A stretch of 64,000 bases of DNA, taken from the NCBI GenBank assembly GCA_034003725.1, contig JAVEYB010000009.1, forward strand, positions 1-64,000. The letters run 5' to 3'. The position numbers and the translations under genes were made by a program. The stretch comes from Candidatus Zixiibacteriota bacterium. Its GTDB lineage: Bacteria; Zixibacteria; MSB-5A5; GN15; FEB-12. Shown in pieces: positions 17,450 to 25,326 of the stretch (the first letter of the stretch is position 1; the number at the start of each line of letters is the position of its first letter). The notes beneath the pieces were generated by a model. The model was not told the DNA's origin and did no database searches. It saw nothing but the letters and a program-made list of their open reading frames with translations.

Positions 17450-18604
17450 CTATCGCCGCGGAGACACGCGTTCTCCCGGGGGGACATCACCGGCGGTCCG
17501 ACCGTCATCGTGACATCCGCTGCAGTCCGGGGTGCCGGCATACTGCAGATCTACGTGGCAGTCCTTGCAGTCCATGGTCCCATGGAGTTCATCGAGGTGC
17601 AGGCCGGTGACAGCGTGATTGAAGTTTTCCTGATTCCAGCCGCCGTGGCAGGCAATGCAATCGGAGTTGACGCGGGCGATGCGTTTGCCGGTCGGGTGGC
17701 AGGCCCGGCATTCGAGATTTTTGTGGAAGCGATTCAGCTCCCAGCCGGTTTTGGCATGCGTGAAGCCGGGGCGTTCTTTGGTGTCATGACATTTGATGCA
17801 GGCGTCCTGCGCGTGGCAGTCGTTGCACATGGCATGGACTTCCTCGTCCGATTTCGCGAGCCGGGCGGGGCGTTGCAGGTCGTGGCAGTAGCTGCAGTTT
17901 TCCTGCTTGTGGCAGTCGACACAGCGCAGGTCGAACAGTTCGATATGTTCGCTGTGGTGGAAGGTCACGACCGGCGCCGTTTTATAAGGGGTGAGATAGA
18001 CTTTGGATTTCGGTTCGGTGATGACCGGGTGGGTGACGCCGATGATGTCGGTCGAGTCGTAGCCGAAGGCCGCCGCCGTTTTGCCGTCGGCGGGCGTATG
18101 GCAGAGCACGCACTTGGTGTCGTGGCTCCACTCGCGGTGGCAGGAGAGACACTGGCGGTGGTAGGCGCCTTTCAGAGTGGGCTGTTTGAGATTGGCGGGG
18201 TTGGTCTCGCCGCCGTGGCAGTCCTTACAGGGCGGGATGTGTCCCGGAGGGCTATAGTGGTGACAGGTGGCGCAGTCCTGACCCATTTCGGCCATTTCGG
18301 CGTGCAGCTTGTGGTTGAACCGAACCGGCCGAAACTGGTCCGCGATTTCCGAGAGCATAATGGTGTCGGGGGCTTCGTCCAGCCCGTGTTTGGCGGTTGA
18401 GTGGACCATCGCGGTGCTGGGGCACGGTTTCAGGCAGGGTTCGCGGAGTGTGGGGACCTCGCAGTCATGGCAGTCGAGGCACTCCAGTATGCCGGTTTGC
18501 GGCGCCGCTTTCTGGCGCTGCGGCATCTGCGCCACCGACGCCGTGCCCGCGAGGGCGAGTCCTATGCAGAGGAGCAATCCTGTTGTCAGCGCGTACCGTT
18601 TCAT
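17450..18604 (-). CDS. Periplasmic multihaem cytochrome c, 13 CXXCH motifs
   Basis: A 384-residue exported cytochrome. The signal peptide is at residues 1-26 (ALTTGLLLCIGLALAGTASVA). I count 13 CXXCH haem-binding motifs spread along the protein, from CLDCH near residue 42 to CSGCH near the end, with extra histidines (FNHKLH, FHHSEH) suited to bis-His ligation as in cytochrome c3/Hmc-type proteins. The opening CLDCHDCEVPT...CLKPCPS pattern recurs in large multihaem cytochromes of anaerobes. It is the last gene of a three-gene operon and overlaps the HybB-like gene by TGATG. It should pass electrons between the membrane complex and periplasmic or outer-membrane partners. An in-frame GTG lies one codon upstream. 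Confidence 0.9.
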   Translation of the reverse strand: MKRYALTTGLLLCIGLALAGTASVAQMPQRQKAAPQTGILECLDCHDCEVPTLREPCLKPCPSTAMVHSTAKHGLDEAPDTIMLSEIADQFRPVRFNHKLHAEMAEMGQDCATCHHYSPPGHIPPCKDCHGGETNPANLKQPTLKGAYHRQCLSCHREWSHDTKCVLCHTPADGKTAAAFGYDSTDIIGVTHPVITEPKSKVYLTPYKTAPVVTFHHSEHIELFDLRCVDCHKQENCSYCHDLQRPARLAKSDEEVHAMCNDCHAQDACIKCHDTKERPGFTHAKTGWELNRFHKNLECRACHPTGKRIARVNSDCIACHGGWNQENFNHAVTGLHLDELHGTMDCKDCHVDLQYAGTPDCSGCHDDGRTAGDVPPGERVSPRR

Positions 18605-19872
18605 CACTGCACCTGTTCCAGATTACTCGGGGTCCGGCGGACCTCGATGGGCAACGTGTAGGTCGGGACTTTTTCACCAGCGATAATGGGCAGGTGCATG
18701 ACCAGGAAGCGATAGACGAGCACCAGCGCGCTGATGAGACCGACGGTTACCATTATTTCAAAGACCGACGGGAAGTAGGGGCCGGTCGGGTAAAGCGGGG
18801 TATAGGCGACGAGGAAGACGTTTATTCGATTGAGCGCGACGCCGAGTACGATGACGAGCGTGGCGGCGGTCAGGAGCCCCGTAACGCTACGGCGCACTTT
18901 CTCCTGCAGCAGGAGGATGATGGGCAGGACGATACCGCCGCCGATCTCGATCATCCACATGACTGACTGGACCGACCCTTCCCACAGATACGGCCACGCA
19001 TCGCGGTTAGTCAGATCCACGAGCTTGATGGCAAGGTAGACGCCGAGCAGGACGGGCACATACCGCGCCAGCGAGGACAGGACGGGTGTTTCGGGTTTCA
19101 GCTTGAACGATTTCGAGGCGAGCAGCGACTCGAATATCACCATGGGGAAGCCGACGGCGATGGCCGACAGCAGAAACAGCAAGGGGGAGATGCTGGTGTA
19201 CCAGAGCGGGTGAATCTTGGTCGGAGCGATCAGCATCAGCGTGCCGAGCGACGACTGGTGCAGGCACGAGAGCACGACTCCGGCGATAATGAATACCGAG
19301 ATGAATCGGCCCAGGGTGCGGTCGGCAACCGAGAGAAACGACTCGATCAAACCGTTGAGATGGCGCAGGGGGCCGGGGAGATTGACCTGTCCCTTGAAGC
19401 GTTCCGCCACGATGGGAAGAAATTCGATGTACAGCACGGTCAGGTAGATCATCACACAGATGCCGACCTCAAAGAGTACGGAGTCACCCTGCCACATGCT
19501 GGGGAGCATCGGATGCCAGACGTTGTAGTAGCGGCCGAGATCGGCAAGCAGGCCGATGACGACAAAGGTGTATCCGAGCATCGCGGTGAGCAGGGCGGGG
19601 CGGACGATCACGTGATAGCGTTCCTTGTGGAAGATGTCGGCGAGCGCGGCGGTGGTAAATCCGCCGGCGGCAAGGGCGACACCGGTAGCGACATCGATGG
19701 CGATCCAGATGCCCCACGGATACTGGTCATTGAGGTTGGTGGTGGCCTGGAGTCCGGCGATAAGACGGTAGACGTAAGCCAGAGCGCCGAGGGCGGCCAG
19801 CACGGTCAGGACGATCGTTCCGCGCGTGAAAAAGCGCGTATGGATCGGATGGGGGCGTTCGTGGTTATTCAT
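18604..19872 (-). CDS. HybB/NrfD-like quinone-interacting membrane protein
   Basis: A 422-residue polytopic membrane protein with about nine to ten hydrophobic helices, matching the NrfD/HybB/HmcC family that exchanges electrons or protons with the quinone pool. Visible features are the first helix IVLTVLAALGALAYVYRLI, the YPWGIWIAIDVATGVALAAGG segment typical of HybB, and several HPMLPSMW and KIHPLWYTS loops. It overlaps the HybA-like gene by eight bases at its start and the cytochrome gene by a TGATG junction at its end, so the three are translationally coupled. No hydrogenase large or small subunit gene is next to it. Confidence 0.9.
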   Translation of the reverse strand: MNNHERPHPIHTRFFTRGTIVLTVLAALGALAYVYRLIAGLQATTNLNDQYPWGIWIAIDVATGVALAAGGFTTAALADIFHKERYHVIVRPALLTAMLGYTFVVIGLLADLGRYYNVWHPMLPSMWQGDSVLFEVGICVMIYLTVLYIEFLPIVAERFKGQVNLPGPLRHLNGLIESFLSVADRTLGRFISVFIIAGVVLSCLHQSSLGTLMLIAPTKIHPLWYTSISPLLFLLSAIAVGFPMVIFESLLASKSFKLKPETPVLSSLARYVPVLLGVYLAIKLVDLTNRDAWPYLWEGSVQSVMWMIEIGGGIVLPIILLLQEKVRRSVTGLLTAATLVIVLGVALNRINVFLVAYTPLYPTGPYFPSVFEIMVTVGLISALVLVYRFLVMHLPIIAGEKVPTYTLPIEVRRTPSNLEQVQ

Positions 19873-20776
19873 GAGGCACCTCGGCATCCGACGGCGCGGC
19901 GTCTCTTTCGCGGGTGGCGTGCATCACGAGCCCGAGCAAGCCGTACAGAGCGATCGGCGGCAGGAACGATTTGAAGATGCCGTGCTGGATCGTCTCGGTC
20001 AGCGACGGAATGACATCGGCTTTGAGGACGGGCAGTTCGGTGTGTTTGAAGTCGACCGGCGCGAGGTAGAGCCAGCTGGTGCCACCGGCTTCGGTTTCGC
20101 CGTACACGTGGTCGACATACACGCCGGGGTTGGATTTGATGCGATAGTGGGCGATATCGAGCAGTTGCTGGCGCGTGCCGAAAGTCAGAGCTTCATTCGG
20201 ACAGATTGCGACGCACGCGGGCAATTCGTGATCTTCGGTAATACGCTCGAAACAGAAGGTGCATTTGCGAACGCGCGGGTCGAGCGCGTTGTCGTATTCG
20301 TAGGCCGGGATTTGAAAAGGACAGGCGACCATACAGTAGCGGCATCCAATGCACTTCCAGGCATCATAGACGACGGGCCCGGTGGAGGTCTTACGCAGGG
20401 CGCCGACGATACAGGCCGAGACGCAGGCGGGTTCGTTACAGTGCATGCACTGCACTTTCATGGTGTACTTTTTCGAGGGGTTGTCGGGGTCCTCGAAGCG
20501 GTTCAAGACGGTGAAGGCGTCCTTGTCAGGACGGCGGTGTCGGTCGAACACCGATTTGTCGTCGAAGGATTCGGGCCGCCGTCCCGATTTGGTGTGTTCC
20601 TGGTCGCAGGCCAGCTCACATTTGCGGCAGCCGATACAGACGACGGTATCCACGAGGACGCCGTAGTATTCGCTGCAGTCGGTGGGCGGGATGTCATCAG
20701 CCGCAGCCGAGCCGACGGCAAGGGTCGTAGTACCGGCGGCCGCCAGCTTGAAGAAGTCTCGTCTATTGATAGCCAC
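19865..20776 (-). CDS. HybA-like Tat-exported ferredoxin subunit with membrane tail
   Basis: A 303-residue iron-sulfur protein. A twin-arginine signal (INRRDFFKLAAAG) sends it folded across the membrane. Four cysteine clusters for [4Fe-4S] centres follow: CIGCRKCELAC, CMHCNEPACVSAC, CIGCRYCMVACP and CTFCFERI...CVAICP, as in HybA, HmcB and NrfC. A C-terminal hydrophobic segment (FLPPIALYGLLGLVMHA) anchors it, as in HybA. It is the first gene of the operon and should carry electrons between the HybB-like quinone site and the multihaem cytochrome. The start is GTG 20776 with GGGAGG about eleven bases upstream. Confidence 0.92.
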   Translation of the reverse strand: MAINRRDFFKLAAAGTTTLAVGSAAADDIPPTDCSEYYGVLVDTVVCIGCRKCELACDQEHTKSGRRPESFDDKSVFDRHRRPDKDAFTVLNRFEDPDNPSKKYTMKVQCMHCNEPACVSACIVGALRKTSTGPVVYDAWKCIGCRYCMVACPFQIPAYEYDNALDPRVRKCTFCFERITEDHELPACVAICPNEALTFGTRQQLLDIAHYRIKSNPGVYVDHVYGETEAGGTSWLYLAPVDFKHTELPVLKADVIPSLTETIQHGIFKSFLPPIALYGLLGLVMHATRERDAAPSDAEVPHE

Positions 20777-20823
20777 CTAAGCTAACCTCCCGGTGACATC
20801 CCAGGTGCTGTCACGCGTCATTA

Positions 20824-20841
20824 TTGTGAAACAATTCACAA
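20824..20841. promoter_or_regulatory. CRP/FNR-type operator palindrome
   Basis: TTGTGAAACAATTCACAA is a perfect seven-base inverted repeat with a four-base centre and contains TGTGA-N6-TCACA, the CRP consensus; FNR-family sites are similar. It sits just downstream of the -10 box of the promoter for the HybA/HybB/cytochrome operon, about +4 to +21, a position normally used for repression. Confidence 0.65.
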
Positions 20842-20851
20842 AATCCACTAT

Positions 20852-20881
20852 ATAATAAATGAATATTTCATGGACAGTCAA
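20852..20881 (-). promoter_or_regulatory. Sigma-70 promoter of the hybA-like operon
   Basis: On the minus strand TTGACT (20881-20876), an 18-base spacer and TATTAT (20857-20852), in an AT-rich island. The transcript would start near 20845 and run through the CRP/FNR palindrome, giving a leader of about 70 bases before GTG 20776. Confidence 0.6.
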
Positions 20882-21740
20882 GGTATTTCATATCCTTTCT
20901 ACTCTATTTTCGTACGAAACAATAAAAAAGTTTGCCTTCGTTTCGATTCTGTTGAAAAACAATACAGTTACTATCCAGATTAGCTCGTGGGGCCGAACGG
21001 TGGTTCTCTGTTTCGCTTCATGCAATCAACTGATACACATGCGATTACATTGACGAGTGCCCGCCAGCCGCGAGGGGGCGGTCTGCTAGCCTGAATCTAG
21101 CGTATTGCTTATTCCGGTCAAATGCCGCTGTGTTAGCAATGACCGTGTATCGTCCCGTGCACGTCACTCAGTGACACGGCGGGTACATTATCGTACTTCC
21201 TGATCCGGGGATCGGGGTGATGTCATTTATCTCCCGGTCCCTTTTTGTTGCATTGGTTCCGCATTGAGGGGATGGGGTGAGGTCATTTGGACACGGGTTT
21301 TTCCGGTCATACGAGGTCAATTTTACACGGCGGGCGAATCGCGGCAATGCCGGCGGGAGGGTAAGTCATCATGGTATGGACGGTTATCTACTTGCGTGTG
21401 CGAGTTCGAGGACGGCACGGGATTTGTCTTACAGGAAGGGCGGACGCGCTGTCACATGTAGCGTTCGCCGGAGTGAGGCTCCGGCGGTTCGACAAGTTCA
21501 CGTGCGGGGGGCAGAAACCCACGCTGCGCGGCCTCCGGACTTCCCTGGGGGGCGCACCGGGAATCCGGAGTGATCGAGGGGGGCAGAGGATGCGCGGCAC
21601 ACGCGATCCAGCAGCATGAGCCCGGTCGACTTCGGTCGACGTCGGGCTCTTCTTTTGTATAAGGGGGGACCGGGCTTGCCCGTTCGGGCAGGGGGTGGTA
21701 TACTCACCGGAACTGAGAAGCGCGAGGAAGGGGTACACCG
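20882..21740. other. Long gene-free stretch with an orphan terminator
   Basis: About 860 bases with no supported protein gene. The first 170 bases are unusually AT-rich for this genome. Two imperfect copies of a 'ggggtgaNgtcattt' sequence lie near 21216 and 21274. The stretch ends with a strong hairpin terminator at 21618-21649 on the plus strand although no gene precedes it, so a small RNA is possible. The omptin-like gene follows. Confidence 0.5.
21618..21649 (+). terminator. Strong hairpin terminator with no gene upstream
   Basis: A stem of GAGCCCG and GTCGAC segments around a TTCG tetraloop (GTCGAC-TTCG-GTCGAC), followed by TTCTTTTG. It may end an unannotated RNA transcribed from the gap or insulate the omptin-like gene. 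Confidence 0.7.
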
Positions 21741-22778
21741 TTGTCATTCATCCGAGCCGTTTTCGTTTGTGTTACCGCCGTGCTGGCAGTCACTGAGGTG
21801 TCGACGGCCCAGTCCGGGGTCGTGGCGGAGCCAGTGCCGTCGAATCGGCAGATCAAGTTCTCCGTCGGACCGTCATTTGGTTACAATGTGGGGCACACGA
21901 CCTACGACTTTGCGATCGGTGTCCCGGGCGCTGCCAGCGGTGAGATTGCGTATTTGCGCAGCGAGCTGGAGTTTCCGGTTGACCAGTTCATGGCGGGTGG
22001 CGCGGTCCGGCTCCAATCGTTTCTCGGCGACGTGGAAGACTGGTCGTTGATGCTGTCCGGTCTGATAAGCGCGAACAATCCGGGGGGTACGATGACGGAT
22101 ATCGACTGGGTGAGGGTTGTCGACGGGTATGGCGGCACTTTCAGCCACACGGAGTCGAGCTCCGAGGGATCCAACCTGATCGTGAATTTTCAGTTCACCA
22201 AACGGCTGGTGGGGCGGACGCGGCACTCGATTGGAGTGGCGGCGGGGTTTCGATATCAACGTATCAGACAGGATATCGACAATTTCGCCGGCTGGCAGGT
22301 GCCGTATTACCAGCCGACCCCGACTCGAGTCGAGTTTGAGGTCAACAACGTGCCGGCGCTGGAATACCGGGTGACGTATGTGATGCCGATGGCGGGACTT
22401 CATCTGGTGCTGCGACCGTCGCGCGCGGTGTCTGTGGACGCTCGCGCGCTATACGCGCTGACGATGGCCGACGATTTCGACGATCATTTATTGCGGAATA
22501 AGGAGGCGACCGCCGACGGTCGGGGCAGCGGGTTTGTGGGCTCGCTGCGGGCGGACTGGCTGTTGCGCGAGCGGGCTCCGGGATCGCGCCCGTTTATCGG
22601 TGTGGAGGCGGAGGTCGTGACGCTGACGGTCGAAGGGGATCAGAAGCAGGTGTGGTATGACGACGAAGTCGTTCAGGGAGAGGTGATTGTCCCGCGCGGG
22701 ACGGTGTACAGCGGATTGCCGCACGATTTCATCAGCACGCAGTATCGAGTCGGGCTTCGATTCGGTTTTCGCTTCTGA
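21741..22778 (+). CDS. Omptin-family outer-membrane protease homologue
   Basis: A 345-residue beta-barrel protein with a signal peptide (cleavage after STAQ, about residue 24). The barrel aligns by eye with OmpT-type omptins. GGTMTDIDW matches the omptin GGxMxDxDW with the catalytic Asp pair (D120, D122). DFDDHLLRNK in an extracellular loop matches the omptin D-x-H loop (D247, H249), the third and fourth catalytic residues. The C-terminus HDFISTQYRVGLRFGFRF ends in Phe, as needed for outer-membrane insertion. Omptins cleave peptides, often between basic residues, at the cell surface. The start is TTG 21741 with AGGAAGGGG upstream. Confidence 0.8.
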   Translation: MSFIRAVFVCVTAVLAVTEVSTAQSGVVAEPVPSNRQIKFSVGPSFGYNVGHTTYDFAIGVPGAASGEIAYLRSELEFPVDQFMAGGAVRLQSFLGDVEDWSLMLSGLISANNPGGTMTDIDWVRVVDGYGGTFSHTESSSEGSNLIVNFQFTKRLVGRTRHSIGVAAGFRYQRIRQDIDNFAGWQVPYYQPTPTRVEFEVNNVPALEYRVTYVMPMAGLHLVLRPSRAVSVDARALYALTMADDFDDHLLRNKEATADGRGSGFVGSLRADWLLRERAPGSRPFIGVEAEVVTLTVEGDQKQVWYDDEVVQGEVIVPRGTVYSGLPHDFISTQYRVGLRFGFRF

Positions 22779-22791
22779 GGGAGAGACGCAG

Positions 22792-23358
22792 CTATCGCGG
22801 TCGCTGGTCCCACGGTTCAACCGTTCCGACGACGGCCGCAAGCCGATCGTTGGCGATTGCGTCGAGCACGCCCGCGGATATCTCATCATCGGTGAGCCAG
22901 CGTGACCGTTCGTGTTCCCGCTTGAATCCCAGAATAACCGTCCGATACGATACGCCGGCGATATTGTCGAACGGTGAATGTGCATCAGTCGTGACGGAGG
23001 GGTCGGCGGCCTGGGAGCCGAGGATGCGATACACCTGGCAGGGGTCGGACTGCTCGCCGAGCAGGCGTGCGACGACTGCAAGGGAATCGGCCGCGTCGCT
23101 TCGGATCCACACGACGGCCATAGCGATGGGTCCGAGGACAGCGGTTGCTTCGCGCAGTTTTGCCTCAAACGCGGCACGGTCCGAGTAGTCAACGGCGATC
23201 GGGTTAATGACGCCGGGGCTTCGCTGCGTGTCGCGGATCAATCCGACCAATCGTTCCTTGTTGCGCGCGACGACCGATACGCGGTGTCCCGCCTCGGCCA
23301 GCACGATTGCCACCGTGCGAAGCATGCCGGTTCCGCCTACGACGAGACAATGAGCCAT
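22792..23358 (-). CDS. Short Rossmann-fold dehydrogenase-like protein
   Basis: A 188-residue protein beginning MAHCLVVGGTGMLRTVAIVLAEAGHRVSVVAR, a clear GGTGM nucleotide-binding loop followed by an Arg that suggests NADP. The rest keeps the alternating pattern (AVDYSDRAAFEAKL) but lacks the SDR catalytic Tyr-x3-Lys in its usual place; YRTVILGFKRE is the nearest sequence. It is shorter than classical SDRs (about 250). ATG 23358 follows GAGGAGT. It sits 11 bases after the glyoxalase-like gene in the same direction, so the two are probably one unit. Confidence 0.72.
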   Translation of the reverse strand: MAHCLVVGGTGMLRTVAIVLAEAGHRVSVVARNKERLVGLIRDTQRSPGVINPIAVDYSDRAAFEAKLREATAVLGPIAMAVVWIRSDAADSLAVVARLLGEQSDPCQVYRILGSQAADPSVTTDAHSPFDNIAGVSYRTVILGFKREHERSRWLTDDEISAGVLDAIANDRLAAVVGTVEPWDQRPR

Positions 23359-23369
23359 AGACACTCCTC

Positions 23370-23705
23370 TTAAGCGAATTCCGCGGGATCTTCCCAGAGG
23401 TTGAAGATCAGGCCGAAGGGGTCGCGGATGTAGTTGGCGCCGCCTTTGCCTTCCCAGCGAACGACCGTGCATCCGTGCCGTTCGAGTTCATTTCTTGCGG
23501 TATCGAGGTCCGGTACTATGAATTCGAACACGGGCTGGGGGCTGTCGCCGTGATCGAGAAACAGGCGATTGTCGCCGGCTTTCAGTTCGAGCTGGTCGTT
23601 ACCGGATTCTACCTGCGGCAGTTGCAGCACGGTCGTGTAGAAGGCAGCCGCCCGGTCCCGGTTGGGCGTGTGGAACGCGATACATCGACTGAACTTGTAC
23701 GGCAT
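23370..23705 (-). CDS. Glyoxalase/bleomycin-resistance (VOC) superfamily protein
   Basis: A 111-residue single-domain VOC protein. It shows CIAFHTPNRDRAAAFYTTVLQLP, the typical first beta-alpha unit with a metal-ligand His, then FEFIVPDLDTARNELERHGC and the terminal RDPFGLIFNLWE, where the final Glu is the usual second metal ligand. Such small proteins dimerise to form lyase, isomerase or binding sites; the substrate is unknown. It forms a two-gene unit with the downstream Rossmann protein. Confidence 0.85.
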   Translation of the reverse strand: MPYKFSRCIAFHTPNRDRAAAFYTTVLQLPQVESGNDQLELKAGDNRLFLDHGDSPQPVFEFIVPDLDTARNELERHGCTVVRWEGKGGANYIRDPFGLIFNLWEDPAEFA

Positions 23706-23863
23706 CCTGAAACCTCACTCTGCCCGGACGGTGACGGGAGACGGCGCGTTGCTGTCAGTAGATGCACGCAGTATACGTCCGGTTACTGCGGGTGTCAATT
23801 CCGGCCGCCGGAAGAAACAAGATTGCTGATGTAGTGTTACAAAATCAGAGAGAGGTTAAGTCC

Positions 23864-25231
23864 ATGAAGAGTCAGAGGACGGCGACGCTCGCAGGAGAAG
23901 AGCCTGAGGTCATTTCCACCGGAGATGGCGACCGGGGGTCACGTTCGGAAGGTGGCCGTCACCGGGTGGTAATAGTCGGCGGCGGTTTCGGCGGCCTGTA
24001 TGCGGCCAAGTCGCTTCGGCGGAGCAAAGTCGATCTAACGCTGATAGACCGGCGCAATTTCCATCTTTTCCAACCGCTTTTGTACCAGGTGGCGACCGGG
24101 GGGTTGTCGCCGGGAGATATATCGTCGCCGTTGAGGTCGATACTGAGGAGGCAGAAGAACGCCCGGGTGTTGATGGCGGAGGTTGTCGATATCGATGTTT
24201 CGGGGCGGCGGGTGGTTCTTGCGGACGGCGAGGTATGCTACGACTCCCTGATCGTCGCGACCGGCGCTCACCACGACTATTTCGGCAACTCACACTGGGA
24301 GCAGTATGCGCCCGGTCTCAAGACGGTCGAGGACGCGCTGGAGATACGCAAGCGGATCTATCTGGCGTTTGAGGCGGCCGAGCGCGAGCCGGACCCGGAG
24401 AAAAAGGCGGCGTGGCTCACGTTTGTGGTGGTCGGCGGCGGTCCGACCGGTGTGGAGTTGGCGGGAGCGCTCGGTGAGATCGCACACTACACGCTGAGGC
24501 AGGACTTCAGATCTATAGACCCGGCGCTGGCACGGATCATTCTCGTAGAAGGGCTGGATCGCGTGCTGGCGACGTACGACCAATCGCTCTCTGAGAAGGC
24601 CCGGCGATCGCTGGAACGGCTCGGGGTGGAAGTCCGGCTGCACTCGTTTGTCACGGGGGTGGACGACCACGGTGTCACGATTGCACATGGTGACGAGACG
24701 GCAACTATCAACGCGAAGACTGTCTTGTGGAGCGCGGGGGTTAAAGCGGACTCGCTGGGAATGGTGTTGGCGGAACGGACCGGCGCGACTGTCGATCGGG
24801 CCGGTCGCATAGTGGTTGACGAGAACCTGATGATTCCGGGGTGGCCGGGCATATATGTCATCGGTGATCTTGCCAGTTTCAGCCACCAGACCGGCAAGCC
24901 GTTGCCGGGTGTGGCGCCGGTGGCGATGTCGATGGGTCGGTATGCGGCGAGGCGAATCGACGCCGCGATTCAGAATCGGGCGATGAAGCCGTTTCGTTAT
25001 TTTGACAAGGGGGCCCTTGCGACGATAGGCCGCTCGGCGGCAATTGCGCAGTTCGGCCCGGTGAAGATATCGGGCTGGATTGCCTGGGTGACCTGGCTAT
25101 TCGTCCACCTCATGTACCTGGTGGAGTTCGATAATCGTCTGCTGGTGCTCACTCAATGGGCGTGGAACTACTTCACCCGAAATCGGGGTGCCCGGCTGAT
25201 TACCGGCAAGACCGGTCGGCTGGTGGAGTAG
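23864..25231 (+). CDS. ndh: Type II NADH:quinone oxidoreductase (NDH-2)
   Basis: A 455-residue membrane-associated flavoprotein. It has two Rossmann motifs: FAD-binding VVIVGGGFGGLYAAKSL (residues 35-51) and NADH-binding VVVGGGPTGVELAGAL (about 185-200). Further family marks are FQPLLYQVATGGLSP, the ATG strand, GIYVIGDLA with FAD-contacting Asp, and GVAPVAMSMGRYAA near the quinone site. A C-terminal amphipathic/hydrophobic region (ISGWIAWVTWLFVHLMYLVEF) docks it on the membrane. It oxidises NADH and reduces quinone without pumping protons. ATG 23864 has AGAGAGG upstream; the acidic 30-residue N-terminal extension is unusual. Confidence 0.93.
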   Translation: MKSQRTATLAGEEPEVISTGDGDRGSRSEGGRHRVVIVGGGFGGLYAAKSLRRSKVDLTLIDRRNFHLFQPLLYQVATGGLSPGDISSPLRSILRRQKNARVLMAEVVDIDVSGRRVVLADGEVCYDSLIVATGAHHDYFGNSHWEQYAPGLKTVEDALEIRKRIYLAFEAAEREPDPEKKAAWLTFVVVGGGPTGVELAGALGEIAHYTLRQDFRSIDPALARIILVEGLDRVLATYDQSLSEKARRSLERLGVEVRLHSFVTGVDDHGVTIAHGDETATINAKTVLWSAGVKADSLGMVLAERTGATVDRAGRIVVDENLMIPGWPGIYVIGDLASFSHQTGKPLPGVAPVAMSMGRYAARRIDAAIQNRAMKPFRYFDKGALATIGRSAAIAQFGPVKISGWIAWVTWLFVHLMYLVEFDNRLLVLTQWAWNYFTRNRGARLITGKTGRLVE

Positions 25232-25326
25232 GCTGCCCGAATCTCTACATTTCTACTCTGCAATTTCCGGCACCAATCTGAAGCTGGCGGGTACAAGAGT
25301 CGTTGGAAAGAGACGACGATTGTACT

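Noticed and set aside
17225-18400. 391-codon plus-strand frame rich in Val, Ala and Gly
   Set aside because: Antisense to the multihaem cytochrome gene, which is confirmed by its 13 CXXCH motifs.
20859-21053. 64-codon AT-rich frame
   Set aside because: No ribosome site and no similarity to anything known; it overlaps the promoter of the redox operon.
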